A DNA stretch of 64,000 bases from Phenylobacterium sp. LH3H17 (GCF_024298925.1 NZ_CP101283.1:1116001-1180000), one strand, 5' to 3'; positions 21,016 through 29,860 are shown, counted from the stretch's first letter. Notes: generated by a model not told the origin, from the sequence alone. A program made the numbers and translations.

Positions 21016-22617
21016 CTATTTCTCGGTGATCTTGTAGATCGCGTTCTCGAGGTCGGAAGTCACATAGATCGCCCCGGATGGCCCGACGGCGATCCCACCC
21101 GCCAGGGGGAAGGGCTTGGTGACCAGGCCAAGCGGAAGGTCCTTCGCGACCACCTTTACGGCGCCGGTCCTGGGATCGATCGAGACCACCCGGCGGGCGC
21201 CGACCTCCAGCACCGCCAGGCGCCCATCCGGTCCCAGGGCCACGGCCTTGGGCAGGTTCAGGTCCTTGGCCACCAAGGTCTTGGCGCCGGTCGCCAGGTC
21301 GACGCGGGCGATGCGGCCGCCGGCGACCTCGGCCACATAGACCCCGCCGTCCGACCCCAGGGCCAGGCTGGCCGGCGCTGCCAGACCGCCCGCCAGGATC
21401 GTGCGCTGGTCGCCCCTGACCTTGATCAGATCGCCGCTGGCCAGTTCGGCCACCAGGATCGAGCCGTCGGCCAGTTCCAGGGCGTCGGAGGGCGACTTGA
21501 AACCGTGCAGCACCGAGAGCGCCTCGCCGGTGCGGCGGTCATAGACCAGCACCGCGCCCGTGGGCGCGCTGGCCAGCACCACGCGCTCGACGCCGACACT
21601 GACCCCGGTGGGATATTCCAGCTTGCTGCCCTTGGTGTGCACCCGGGCGATGTCGCGCACCGCCCCGCTCACGCCGTCGACTCCGCGGTAGGAGAAGACG
21701 TCGGCGACGAACAGGCTCTCCCTGCCGCCGTCGGTCGCCACGGCGATGTCGGCGGGGAAGGCCAGGGCGCCCTTCATGACCTGGCGCACCGCGCCGGTGG
21801 TCGGGTCGACGATCTGCAGGCCGTTGTCGGCCATGTTCGAGACGACGATCTGGTCGTTCGCGTCGATGGCGAAGTTGTCGAGGGCGGTGGAAAGCTGGGC
21901 GACCTTGGTCTTGGCCCCGGTCTTGATGTCGATCCGGATCAGCTCTCCCAGATGGGTGTCGATGGCGTAGAGATTGTCCTTGGAGTCGAACTTGGCCGCG
22001 GCCGGAGTGTCGAGACCGTCGGCCACCACGACCATGTCGCCGGTGTCGGGATTGATCTTCACCACCTGGCCCTTGAACCATAGCGGCCCGTAGAGCCAGC
22101 CGTCGGAGCCGGCGGCGAAGCTGTTGAAGCCGCCCATGCCTTCCCGGATCATCCGCCGCGGCGCCTTGCCGGCGGGATCGAGCTCCCACAGGGCGTCGCC
22201 GCCGAACACCTGGGCGGCGAACAGCCGCTTGCCGTCGCGGCTGAAGGTGATGGAGTTGACGCTGACCAGGTCCTTGGCCAGGACCTCGATCGGGCCCGAA
22301 CCGCGCCGGCTGTAGACGATATTGTCGGAGATCGCGGTCCAGACAACCTGGTCGCCCGGCCCGAAGGCCATGTCGTCGGCCATGCCCTGCGGCGGTCCCA
22401 CCAGGACCTTGGCCTTACCCGTGGCGAGATCGACGCTGTAGAGGCTCTGGCCGGCGACGCTGCCGGCATAGAGCTCGCCCTTGGGGCTGAAGCGCAGCCC
22501 ATGCACCCCGTGGAAGTCGGAGCCCGGAACCAGCCGGGTCACCTTGGCGTCCTGCGCCGAGGCGGCGGTCGCCATGGCAAAGCCGGCCAGCAGCACCACG
22601 CCTTTGAGAAAGCCCAT
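21016..22617 (-). CDS. exported SMP-30/NHL-type beta-propeller protein
   Basis: This 533-residue protein starts at ATG 22617 with a signal peptide (MGFLKGVVLLAGFAMATAASAQ). It is built of many short repeats such as GLRFSPKGELYAGSVAGQSLY, LALGSDGGVYVAEVAGGRIA and VALGPDGRLAVLEVGARRVV, the pattern of six-bladed SMP-30/gluconolactonase or NHL propellers; the length suggests two propellers. Each strand-set ends near (V/I)xxIDxxTG. A lactonase, sugar-binding or scaffold role in the periplasm is possible, but no catalytic residue set can be picked out. It is preceded by an intergenic repeat element and has no obvious operon partner. Confidence 0.7.
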   Translation of the reverse strand: MGFLKGVVLLAGFAMATAASAQDAKVTRLVPGSDFHGVHGLRFSPKGELYAGSVAGQSLYSVDLATGKAKVLVGPPQGMADDMAFGPGDQVVWTAISDNIVYSRRGSGPIEVLAKDLVSVNSITFSRDGKRLFAAQVFGGDALWELDPAGKAPRRMIREGMGGFNSFAAGSDGWLYGPLWFKGQVVKINPDTGDMVVVADGLDTPAAAKFDSKDNLYAIDTHLGELIRIDIKTGAKTKVAQLSTALDNFAIDANDQIVVSNMADNGLQIVDPTTGAVRQVMKGALAFPADIAVATDGGRESLFVADVFSYRGVDGVSGAVRDIARVHTKGSKLEYPTGVSVGVERVVLASAPTGAVLVYDRRTGEALSVLHGFKSPSDALELADGSILVAELASGDLIKVRGDQRTILAGGLAAPASLALGSDGGVYVAEVAGGRIARVDLATGAKTLVAKDLNLPKAVALGPDGRLAVLEVGARRVVSIDPRTGAVKVVAKDLPLGLVTKPFPLAGGIAVGPSGAIYVTSDLENAIYKITEK

Positions 22618-22691
22618 CCGTCTCGCCCCCGCCTTATCGTTGGGATCGAGCTTGGCCCTCAGCGCTGGGCGGAGCAAGTACGGCCGCCCGA

Positions 22692-22831
22692 TGCTCCCCC
22701 CCTGGGGGAGCTGTCAGCGAAGCTGACTGAAGGGGACATTGACCCTCGCTTGCGGGCCTCCACCCCCTCCGTCACGTTGCCGAGGAGGGCGACGCGCCAC
22801 CTCCCCCAGATCGCGCTGCGCGCTGGGGGAG
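22692..22831. repeat. intergenic hairpin-rich repeat element
   Basis: This ~140-base gap segment contains successive hairpins: GCTCCCCC / GGGGGAGC (22693-22711), GTCAGC-GAA-GCTGAC (22713-22727) and CTCCCCCAG / CTGGGGGAG (22801-22831). The outer ends pair imperfectly. The wording (CTCCCCC...GGGGGAG, AGCTGTCAGCGAAGCTGACTG) is familiar as a dispersed intergenic repeat in Caulobacterales. No gene is encoded. It lies upstream of the propeller gene and downstream of the helicase gene stop, and may also end helicase transcription. Confidence 0.65.
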
Positions 22832-22844
22832 GATCTGACTCGTC

Positions 22845-24320
22845 TTAGTCCAGCGGGGTCCAGCGCTTGGCCGGGGCGGAGCCGCCGTCGCGCTTGGGGC
22901 CCTTGAAGGCGGCTTGGCTGATGGGCGTGGTGGAGGCCCGCTCGCCGGTCTTGCGGACATTGTGCGGATGGCGGTCGCCATTGCCGCCGCCGCCCTGACC
23001 CTGGCGCTGGCCGCCGCCGTTGCTGGGGCGATTGCGCTGGGCGCGCAGGCCGCCCGGCAGGTCGCTGCGGCCCTGCGGCTTGCGCTGGCCGCGGTCGCCG
23101 TTGTTCTTGCGGCCGGCCTCGGCGCGCTCGGCGGCGACCTCCGGCATGGCCTGGGTCATGACGTGCAGGCCGCGGTCGTTGCGGCGGTCCTCGGCGGGGA
23201 TGGTCTGGCGCGTGACCTTCTGGATGTCGCGCAGCAGGTTGCGTTCGTCGTCGGCGCAGAAGGCCACGGCCGTGCCGTCGGCGCCGGCCCGGGCCGTCCG
23301 CCCGATCCGGTGGACGTAGGACTCCGGCACGTTGGGCAGCTCGTACTGGACCACGTGGCTGACCGCGTCGATGTCGATGCCGCGGGCGGCGATGTCGGTG
23401 GCCACCAGGGCGCGGACCTCACCGGCCTTGAACGAGGCCAGCGAGCGTTCGCGCTGGCCCTGGCTCTTGTCGCCGTGAATGGCCGCGGCCTCGACGCCGG
23501 CGGCTTCCAGGGACTTGGCCACCCGGTCGGCGCCGCGCTTGGTGCGGGTGAAGACGATGACGCGCTTGAACTTGGGCTCGGCGAACAGTTCGCAGAGCAG
23601 GGCGCGCTTCCGCGCCGTCTCCACGAAGATCACCTTCTGCTTCACGCGCTCGACCGTGGTCGATTCCGGCGCCACGGCGACCTTGTGCGGGTTGGGGTTC
23701 AGCAGTTCGCCGGCCAGCTTGCCGATCTCGGTGGGCATGGTGGCGGAGAAGAACAGGTTCTGCCGGTCCTTCGGCAGGTACTTCACGATGCGGCGGATGG
23801 GCAGGATGAAGCCCATGTCCAGCATCTGGTCGGCCTCGTCGAGGACGAAGATCTCCACGCCGCCGAGCGTGATGGTCTTCTCGCCGAGGTGGTCGATCAG
23901 GCGGCCGGGGGTAGCCACCAGCACGTCGACGCCGCCGGCCAGCGCGCGCATCTGGCCGCCGTACTTCACGCCGCCGAACACCACGGCGACGGAGACGCCC
24001 ATGTGCTTGCCGTAGGTCTTGAAGCTCTCGCCGATCTGGGTGGCGAGTTCGCGGGTGGGGGAGAGCACCAGCACGCGGCAGCCGCGGCGGGGCGCGGGCT
24101 TACGGTCGGCGGCGAGGCGATGCAGGATGGGAAGGGCGAAGGCGGCGGTCTTGCCGGTGCCGGTCTGGGCGATGCCCAGCAGGTCACGGCCGCTCATCAC
24201 GCCCGGGATGGCTTGCGCCTGGATCGGGGTGGGAACCGTATAGCCTTCGTCGGCCAGGGCCTTCAGGAGGGATTTGTCCAGGCCGAGGTCGGTGAACTTG
24301 GTCAAAACGATATCTTTCAC
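22845..24320 (-). CDS. DEAD-box ATP-dependent RNA helicase (RhlE-like)
   Basis: This 491-residue helicase unwinds RNA in ribosome assembly or mRNA decay. Motifs are the Q-motif region (FTDLGLDKSLLKAL, PTPIQAQAIP), I AQTGTGKT (51-58), Ia PTRELA (88-93), II DEAD (161-164), III SAT (192-194), and VI HRIGRTARAG. The C-terminal ~100 residues are a basic, Gly/Gln/Arg-rich tail (RNRPSNGGGQRQGQGGGGNG) likely to bind RNA or the degradosome. The organisation fits RhlE/RhlB-type proteins. The upstream 24321-24600 gap probably carries its promoter and a long 5' leader. No neighbour is functionally linked. Confidence 0.93.
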   Translation of the reverse strand: MKDIVLTKFTDLGLDKSLLKALADEGYTVPTPIQAQAIPGVMSGRDLLGIAQTGTGKTAAFALPILHRLAADRKPAPRRGCRVLVLSPTRELATQIGESFKTYGKHMGVSVAVVFGGVKYGGQMRALAGGVDVLVATPGRLIDHLGEKTITLGGVEIFVLDEADQMLDMGFILPIRRIVKYLPKDRQNLFFSATMPTEIGKLAGELLNPNPHKVAVAPESTTVERVKQKVIFVETARKRALLCELFAEPKFKRVIVFTRTKRGADRVAKSLEAAGVEAAAIHGDKSQGQRERSLASFKAGEVRALVATDIAARGIDIDAVSHVVQYELPNVPESYVHRIGRTARAGADGTAVAFCADDERNLLRDIQKVTRQTIPAEDRRNDRGLHVMTQAMPEVAAERAEAGRKNNGDRGQRKPQGRSDLPGGLRAQRNRPSNGGGQRQGQGGGGNGDRHPHNVRKTGERASTTPISQAAFKGPKRDGGSAPAKRWTPLD

Positions 24321-24558
24321 GTATGCGCCAATCGCGGCCTCTCGGCTTTGCCAAGGGTCGCGGGGTCGCGGGTCAGTTTGGGGAAAGCCCCCGCGTGGCG
24401 GGGCGATCTATGCGATCTCTTCAGGGTGCTCGACAGGCTAGGTTCGACTTAGAACCCATCACGCGACTGGAGCGCCGATAGCGCCGCGAATGTTGCGGTG
24501 CAGCGGGGAGATGGCGGCTGGCGACCGAAAAGTCAAGCTAAACCGCGAATTGGGGCTT

Positions 24559-24590
24559 TGGCGGGAGCGGCGTCGAAGCCGCTCCCGCCA
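24559..24590 (-). terminator. strong hairpin after serralysin gene
   Basis: A perfect 13-bp GC-rich stem (24559-24571 / 24578-24590, 6-base loop) lies 10 bases after the serralysin stop. No U-run follows on the minus strand, so it may act with Rho or stabilise the mRNA 3' end. Confidence 0.55.
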
Positions 24591-24600
24591 GCCGGTTCGT

Positions 24601-26133
24601 CTAGGCGAAGATGAAGTCGTCGGCGTCCAGGCTGGCCGCCGAGACCCCGGTCAGGGTCACCGATCCGGTCCCAAGCGCGATGACGGCTTCGCCGCCCACC
24701 TCGCTGATGGACAGGGTGGCGAAGGTCAGGCCGGCCACCGAGCTCAGGTCGATGCGGTCGCCCGCGCCTGGGCCGCCTTCGAAGTCGGCGATCGTGTCAT
24801 CGCCGCCGTTCGACGAAAGCACGAAGACGTCGTTCCCGCCATTGCCGGTCAGGACGTTGTCGGCCGAGTTGCCGACAATGGTGTCGGTTCCGCCGCCGCC
24901 CTTGGCGTTCTCGATGGTGGCGCCATAGGCGATGCTGATGTTGTCGTGCATTAGCGGGGGCTTGGTGGGATCCATGCCGGAGATCTTGATCCAGCTCTCG
25001 CCGCCGTTCACGCCCTCGACCCCGTTGTTGTAGATGTCGAAGAGCCGCTGGGTGCGGGCGGGGAGGCCCGCAGCCTCGTTGTTGGCGTTGATCTCGTCCA
25101 AGGTCAGGAAACGATCCGAGCCGCCGGCGCTGCTGAAGGAGCCGGGATTCAGGTCGATATAGGACGGGGTGTCGTAGCCCGACAGGTCGAGCGTGTCGTT
25201 GCCGCCGGCGTCCCAGATTGTGAACACCGGAGCGATCTCGTTCGGATTGATCTGGAAAGCCGTGCGGTTGTCTAGGTCGTCGCTCCAGTTGAAGCCGTAG
25301 GTCGTGTCGCCGGTCCGCGTGGTGGTGTCGACGCCGTAGAGCTTCTGGATGGCCAGGATGTCGTGGACGCCGGGCGTGGCGGAATAGGTGAACCGCATCA
25401 GCGACCAGTCGATGTGCTGGGCGCCGGTCTCGTAGGCGTCCCAGTAGGACATGACCGAGTACTGGCGGCTGTCCTGGTAATAGTCGGCCAGCTCGTAGCT
25501 CAGCGGCACGCCGTCGCCGGCGTCGTAATCGCCCGGATGGGACAGGCCGAGCGCGTGGCCGATCTCGTGGGTCAGGGTCTGCATGCCGTACCAGCCATCC
25601 AGCAGCTGGAAGCCGCTGACCGGACCGGGATTGATCCAGACGTCGCCCTGGAGGTGCTGGTACTGGGCGCCGTAGTTGGTCCCGTGGGGCAGATAGGCCC
25701 AGGCCTGTCCCGGGCCGCTGGTGGTCGAGGCGAAGGCCATGTCCCAGTTGCCCTGACCCTTGGCCTGTTCTTCGAACCGCAGCGGGATCAGGTCGTCCCA
25801 ATAGTTCAGCGCCTCGCGGGTGCCTTCCTGCTGGGCCGCGGTCATCGGCGAGTATTCGTACTTCTCGGCCGCGCCGTGGGGATTGTTGTACTGGCCGATC
25901 GTCGTCGGGCCTTTGTAGAACCCATAGGTCAGGACGCCGTCGGCGGTCTCCTTGACGGACCAATCGAACCCAGAACGGGTGATCTGGTCGGCGACCTGTT
26001 GGGGTGTGAAGATCGGCAGGTCGCGGAGAGTGCCTCCAGCCAGCGGATCGGCGGAGGCTTCATAGCGCAGGTCGGTTTCGGCCGGGTGTCCCCGTTCCAG
26101 GGTAAGCGCAACATCGGGCGTTGGTTTTGCCAT
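24601..26133 (-). CDS. serralysin-type (M10B) secreted zinc metalloprotease
   Basis: This 510-residue protein has the zinc site HEIGHALGLSH (189-199; H189, H193, H199, catalytic E190) and the Met-turn SVMSYW (M228, Y230) of serralysins. The C-terminal part holds RTX-like calcium-binding turns (GGGGTDTIVGNSADNVLTGNGGND, seen here as GNSADNVLTGNGGNDVF) and ends in a hydrophobic DADDFIFA, the usual C-terminal signal for type I secretion. There is no N-terminal signal peptide. It should be exported by an ABC/MFP/TolC exporter not present in this window and degrade extracellular protein. Start ATG 26133 has GGGA upstream. Only a few canonical RTX nonapeptides remain, fewer than in classical serralysins. 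Confidence 0.92.
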   Translation of the reverse strand: MAKPTPDVALTLERGHPAETDLRYEASADPLAGGTLRDLPIFTPQQVADQITRSGFDWSVKETADGVLTYGFYKGPTTIGQYNNPHGAAEKYEYSPMTAAQQEGTREALNYWDDLIPLRFEEQAKGQGNWDMAFASTTSGPGQAWAYLPHGTNYGAQYQHLQGDVWINPGPVSGFQLLDGWYGMQTLTHEIGHALGLSHPGDYDAGDGVPLSYELADYYQDSRQYSVMSYWDAYETGAQHIDWSLMRFTYSATPGVHDILAIQKLYGVDTTTRTGDTTYGFNWSDDLDNRTAFQINPNEIAPVFTIWDAGGNDTLDLSGYDTPSYIDLNPGSFSSAGGSDRFLTLDEINANNEAAGLPARTQRLFDIYNNGVEGVNGGESWIKISGMDPTKPPLMHDNISIAYGATIENAKGGGGTDTIVGNSADNVLTGNGGNDVFVLSSNGGDDTIADFEGGPGAGDRIDLSSVAGLTFATLSISEVGGEAVIALGTGSVTLTGVSAASLDADDFIFA

Positions 26134-26459
26134 TTTTACTGTCCCATTATAACTCTTGGAGACCGATCAGCAATCGAGGGGCAAGTTCTTACAGTGCATG
26201 CAAGTTGTATTGTTACGAACTGTTAGGTTCATCGCCCCATAGTTAAGCTAAACCGCTCGCGGTTGCAGACCGTCGGTGATTCATCAGCGCACGGCTATTA
26301 AATTCCGGCAAGATCGTTCGCCTAATTTTTCGGAAGGTGATCCGAGATTGCGTCGGCCGGGGGTTTTCGGGGGAGGCTCACCTCGACCGTGGAGCCCTTC
26401 GGCCGCCCGGATTCGGCCTCGTCGGTTGCATTTCGCGCGCGAGGCGGCGAGGAAACGGC
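26134..26459. other. intergenic region between serralysin and mutT
   Basis: This 326-base divergent gap holds no supported gene. It is unusually AT-rich between about 26180 and 26330 for this genome, consistent with a promoter for the leftward protease and perhaps for mutT. An 8-bp palindrome TGCATGCA lies near 26197. I could not identify a specific regulator site. Confidence 0.4.
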
Positions 26460-26864
26460 ATGGCCAAACCCATGCTGTTCGTCGCCGCCGCCGCCCTCGT
26501 GGACTCCGAGGGCCGGGTGCTGATCTGTCAGAGGCCGCAGGGCAAGCAGCTTGCCGGCCTTTGGGAGTTTCCGGGCGGCAAGGTCGAGCCCGGCGAGACC
26601 CCCGAGGAATGCCTGATCCGCGAGCTGGACGAGGAACTGGGCATCAAGGTCACCCACGCCTGCCTGGCGCCCTTCGTATTCGCCAGCCACGGTTACGAAA
26701 GCTTTCACCTGATGATGCCACTCTACCTCGTCCGTCGCTGGGAAGGCTTTGTGACGGCCAAGGAACACGAGGCCGTCGCATGGGTGAAACCCGCGAAACT
26801 CGCCGACTATCCGATGCCGCCGGCCGACGCGCCCCTGGTGGCCTGGTTGCGCGACCTGATCTGA
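26460..26864 (+). CDS. mutT: 8-oxo-dGTP diphosphatase, MutT (Nudix)
   Basis: This 134-residue Nudix hydrolase removes oxidised dGTP from the nucleotide pool. The Nudix box reads GGKVEPGETPEECLIRELDE-ELGI (G-x5-E-x7-REL-x-EE-x-G-I), and the fold begins FVAAAALVDSEGRVLICQRP as in MutT. ATG 26460 is chosen for the AGGA site about 8 bases upstream and family length. The stop codon (26862-26864) overlaps a downstream small frame. In several alphaproteobacteria argJ and mutT are close; here they are separated by the propeller, helicase and protease genes. Confidence 0.92.
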   Translation: MAKPMLFVAAAALVDSEGRVLICQRPQGKQLAGLWEFPGGKVEPGETPEECLIRELDEELGIKVTHACLAPFVFASHGYESFHLMMPLYLVRRWEGFVTAKEHEAVAWVKPAKLADYPMPPADAPLVAWLRDLI

Positions 26865-27028
26865 AGTCCCTGCTCAGCGACACCGGCGGCGCCACCCTGG
26901 TGATCTATGCGGTGGTGGCGGGCCTGGTCTCCATGGGCGCGCTCAGCGCTTTCGGGTCCTATGAGGGCGAGATCGCCGACGTGGCGCTCACCGTCTCGGA
27001 CGCGGCGCGCGCCTTCTTCGGCGGCTAG
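26861..27028 (+). CDS. small Flp-pilin-like hydrophobic protein (start uncertain)
   Basis: The frame encodes a ~55-residue product, KSLLSDTGGATLVIYAVVA followed by a hydrophobic stretch, SAFGSYEGEIADVALTVS and FFGG at the end. The layout (short basic/polar leader, GAT motif, 20-residue hydrophobic helix, amphipathic tail) resembles Flp/Fap type IVb pilins, whose hallmark is SGATAIEYGLIAALI. The conserved Glu five residues into the mature part is replaced by Ile. No ATG/GTG/TTG lies at the expected place: CTG 26861 overlaps the mutT stop (CTGA), and the next in-frame ATG upstream (about 26779) lies inside mutT. It may be a real coupled gene with a non-standard start or a remnant. Confidence 0.4.
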   Translation: MKSLLSDTGGATLVIYAVVAGLVSMGALSAFGSYEGEIADVALTVSDAARAFFGG

Positions 27029-27045
27029 GCCGACCGGGCGTTTCC

Positions 27046-27074
27046 TTGACGCCCGCGCCGACCGCGCCTAGCCT
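27046..27074 (+). promoter_or_regulatory. possible housekeeping promoter of the rsgA unit
   Basis: TTGACG (27046-27051) matches the Caulobacter-type -35 element. CCTAGCCT (27067-27074), 15 bases on, is a weak match to its -10 element (GCTANAWC). It would start transcription near 27082, about 30 bases before the micro-ORF at 27112. Confidence 0.35.
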
Positions 27075-27111
27075 CCATCCGTCCAAATGACCGGAAAGGA
27101 GGGGTTTCGAC

Positions 27112-27162
27112 ATGAGTGTCTTCGTCCGCGCCCCTCGCCGCGCCGCCCAGAGGCCTGCCTGA
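27112..27162 (+). CDS. 16-codon leader-like micro-ORF upstream of rsgA
   Basis: ATG 27112 is preceded by GGAAAGGAGG, one of the strongest ribosome binding sites in the window, with 8 bases spacing. The frame reads MSVFVRAPRRAAQRPA and stops at 27160-27162, 59 bases before the TTG start of rsgA. Four of the sixteen residues are arginine. It is too short to be an enzyme; it may be a leader peptide or a toxin-like small protein. The conclusion rests on the Shine-Dalgarno match alone. Confidence 0.45.
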   Translation: MSVFVRAPRRAAQRPA

Positions 27163-27221
27163 CATTTCGGGCTCCGCCGGCGGTCGCCTGACCAGGCTTT
27201 CCGATCCAAGGATGTCCAGCA

Positions 27222-28301
27222 TTGCTCGACACTTACGGCTGGAGCGACGCCCTCCAGCGACTCTTTCATGAACACGCCGCCCGGGGACTGATCCCGGCCC
27301 GCGTCACCGTCCAACAGCGCGGCCACTACGGTCTCGTCATCGAAACCGGCGAAGTCGTCGGCGAACTGTCCGGCCGCTTCCACTTCGAGGCGGAGGCGAC
27401 GGGCTATCCCGTGGCGGGCGACTGGGTGGCCGTCACCCCGCCAGCCGACGAGGGCCCGGTGATGATCCAGGCACTGCTGCCGCGCTCCACCAGCTTCGTC
27501 CGCCGGGAAGCCAATGGCGGGCGGGCCCAGGTGGTGGCCGCCAATATCGACCTGGCCCTGCTGGTCGCCTCGCTCAACGCCGACCTCAATCCGCGGCGGA
27601 TCGAGCGCTATCTCGCCACCGCTTGGGAGAGCGGCGCCCGGCCGGTGGTGGTTCTCACCAAGGCCGACACCTGCGAGGATCCCGCGCCGCTGATCGAGGA
27701 AATCAAGGCCATCGCCCACGGGGTCGAGGTCCACGTTGTCTCGGCGGTGACCGGGGAGGGCATGGCCGACCTGGCCGCGCTGCTGAAGCCGGGCGAGACC
27801 GCCGTGCTGCTGGGCTCTTCCGGGGTCGGCAAGTCGACCCTGGTCAATGCGCTGGCGGGCCGGGAGCTGATGCACACCAGGGAGATCCGGGAGGACGACG
27901 CGCGCGGCCGCCACACCACCACCCATCGCGAACTGGTCCTGTTGCCCAGCGGGGCCCTGGTGCTGGACACGCCCGGCATGCGCGAGCTGGGCCTCTGGAA
28001 CGCCGACACGGGACTGGCGGCCACCTTCGGAGACCTTGAAACGGAGGTCGAGGCGCTCGCGGCGCACTGCAGGTTCCGCGACTGCGGGCACGGCGCCGAG
28101 CCGGGCTGCGCCGTCCGCGCGGCCCTGGAAAGCGGTGAACTCGACGCGGAGCGCTGGGAGGCCTACGGCAAGCTGCAGCGCGAACTCGCCCACCTGGACC
28201 GCAAGGAGAGCCCGGCCGCCGCCTCCCAGGCCCGCAAGGTCTGGATCCAGCGCGAGAAGGCGATGCGCCAGCGGGCGAAACACCGGGAGACGGACGAATA
28301 G
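27222..28301 (+). CDS. rsgA: ribosome small-subunit biogenesis GTPase RsgA
   Basis: This 359-residue circularly permuted GTPase helps mature the 30S subunit. An N-terminal OB-fold region (RVTVQQRGHYGLVIE, VAGDWVAV) is followed by the G4 motif TKAD (146-149), which comes before the P-loop GSSGVGKST (198-206), then DTPGMRELGLW (G3), and a C-terminal zinc knuckle (CRFRDCGHGAEPGCAV) with a basic tail. The order G4-G1-G3 is the permutation diagnostic of RsgA/YjeQ. The start is TTG 27222 with AAGGA about 9 bases upstream. It is preceded by a micro-ORF with a strong ribosome site. Confidence 0.93.
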   Translation: MLDTYGWSDALQRLFHEHAARGLIPARVTVQQRGHYGLVIETGEVVGELSGRFHFEAEATGYPVAGDWVAVTPPADEGPVMIQALLPRSTSFVRREANGGRAQVVAANIDLALLVASLNADLNPRRIERYLATAWESGARPVVVLTKADTCEDPAPLIEEIKAIAHGVEVHVVSAVTGEGMADLAALLKPGETAVLLGSSGVGKSTLVNALAGRELMHTREIREDDARGRHTTTHRELVLLPSGALVLDTPGMRELGLWNADTGLAATFGDLETEVEALAAHCRFRDCGHGAEPGCAVRAALESGELDAERWEAYGKLQRELAHLDRKESPAAASQARKVWIQREKAMRQRAKHRETDE

Positions 28302-28362
28302 ACTCCCGGCGGCCTAGTGCGATGCGTCAGGCCCTGCTGCACCTGATCGGCGAATAGCAGAA

Positions 28363-28393
28363 GGCCCGCGGCGTTGGGAGTACGCCGCGGGCC
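28363..28393. terminator. hairpin between convergent rsgA and katA
   Basis: A perfect 11-bp GC stem (28363-28373 / 28383-28393, 9-base loop) lies between the stops at 28301 and 28406. No strong U-run is present on either side, but its position fits a shared terminator. Confidence 0.5.
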
Positions 28394-28405
28394 CCTCCCG
28401 CCGGG

Positions 28406-29860
28406 CTATTCCGCGGCGATGGCGCCTTCCGACAGCCCCAGCCGCTGGGCGACGCCCGCCCCATATGCGGGATCGGCGCGGCGGAAGTGCTCGACCTGGC
28501 GGCGCTGGATCGCCTCGGGGACCGGAGCCATGGCGCCGGCGATATTGTCCATCAGCAGCGCCTGCTGTTCCGGGTTCATCAGGCGGAACAGGTTCCCGGG
28601 CTGGGTGTAGTCGTCATTGCCGGTCCGATGGTTGAACCGGTCGGCGTCGCCCGCGATCCGCAGCGGCGGCTCGGCCACGCTCGGGTCCTCCTTCGGCCCG
28701 CCGAACGAGTTGGGCTCGTAGTAGGCGTCGGTGCGGGGCGGGGCGTCGAAGCGCATGGCGCCGTCCATGTGGTAGTGGGCCACCGGCGACTTCGGGCGGT
28801 TCACCGGCAGGGCTTCGTAGTGGGTGCCGATCCGGTAGCGGTGGGCGTCGGCATAGGCGAAAAGACGGCCCTGCAGCACCTTGTCCGGCGAGAAGCCGAT
28901 GCCCGGCACGATGTTGGACGGACTGAACGAGGCCTGCTCCACCTCGGCGAAATAGTTGTCCGGATTGCGGTTCAGCTCCAGGACCCCGACCTCGATCAGC
29001 GGGAAGTCCGCGTGCGGCCAGACCTTGGTCAGGTCGAACGGGTCGTAGGGGGTGAGCTCGGCCTCCGCCTCGGTCATGATCTGCACGCAGACCCGCCAGC
29101 GCGGGAAGTCGCCGGCCTCGATGGCCTCGAACAGGTCGCGCTGGGCGCTCTCGCGGTCGGCGGCGATGGTGGCGGCGGCCTGGTCGTTGGCCAGGTTGCG
29201 GATTCCGGCCAGGTTCTTGAAGTGGAACTTCACCCAGTGGCGCTCACCGGCGGCATTGAGGAACGAATAGGTGTGGCTGCCGAAGCCGTGCATGAACCGG
29301 TAGCCGTCCGGCTGTCCGCGATCGGAGAACAGGATCGTGACCTGGTGCAGGCTCTCCGGCGACAGGCTCCAGAAGTCCCACATGGCGGTCGGCGAGCGCA
29401 GGTTCGAGACCGGATGGCGCTTCTGGGTGCGAATGAAGTCGGGGAACTTCATCGGGTCGCGGATGAAGAAGACCGGCGTGTTGTTGCCCACCAGGTCCCA
29501 GTTGCCCTCCTCGGAGTAGAACTTCAGCGCGAAGCCGCGCACGTCGCGCTCGGCGTCGGCCGCGCCGCGCTCGCCGGCCACGGTGGAGAAGCGCAGCAGC
29601 ACCTCGGTCTCCTTGCCGACCGCGCCGAACAGCCTGGCCTTGGAAAAGTGGCTGATGTCCTGCGTGACCCGGAAGGTCCCGTAGGCGGCCGAGCCCTTGG
29701 CGTGGACCACCCGTTCGGGAATGCGCTCGCGGTTCTGGTGCGCCAGCTTTTCCATCAGCTGGTAGTCCTGCATCAGGAGCGGGCCGCGCGGCCCGGCGCT
29801 GAGCGAGTTCTGGTTGTCGGGAACCGGGGCCCCCGCGGTGGTGGTCAGTCGCTCAGTCAT
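28406..29860 (-). CDS. katA: monofunctional heme catalase KatA
   Basis: This 484-residue clade 3-like catalase breaks down hydrogen peroxide. The distal-side region [19 protein letters not shown] holds the catalytic His; the conserved [17 protein letters not shown] and a proximal heme-tyrosine segment ([14 protein letters not shown]) are visible. ATG 29860 is chosen because AGGAGG sits 6 bases upstream; the open frame runs 18 residues further without conservation. It is divergent from oxyR, with a 93-base gap that carries repeated ATCAGGT elements, consistent with peroxide-induced, OxyR-activated expression. Confidence 0.95.
   Translation of the reverse strand: MTERLTTTAGAPVPDNQNSLSAGPRGPLLMQDYQLMEKLAHQNRERIPERVVHAKGSAAYGTFRVTQDISHFSKARLFGAVGKETEVLLRFSTVAGERGAADAERDVRGFALKFYSEEGNWDLVGNNTPVFFIRDPMKFPDFIRTQKRHPVSNLRSPTAMWDFWSLSPESLHQVTILFSDRGQPDGYRFMHGFGSHTYSFLNAAGERHWVKFHFKNLAGIRNLANDQAAATIAADRESAQRDLFEAIEAGDFPRWRVCVQIMTEAEAELTPYDPFDLTKVWPHADFPLIEVGVLELNRNPDNYFAEVEQASFSPSNIVPGIGFSPDKVLQGRLFAYADAHRYRIGTHYEALPVNRPKSPVAHYHMDGAMRFDAPPRTDAYYEPNSFGGPKEDPSVAEPPLRIAGDADRFNHRTGNDDYTQPGNLFRLMNPEQQALLMDNIAGAMAPVPEAIQRRQVEHFRRADPAYGAGVAQRLGLSEGAIAAE

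Noticed and set aside
26276..26860. Long open frame leading into the Flp-like ORF
   Set aside because: Its first part is an Arg-rich shadow of mutT; only the 3' part after 26861 looks protein-like.
27029..27111. tRNA or small RNA before rsgA
   Set aside because: No cloverleaf or intron-like fold is visible; promoter and micro-ORF explain the region.
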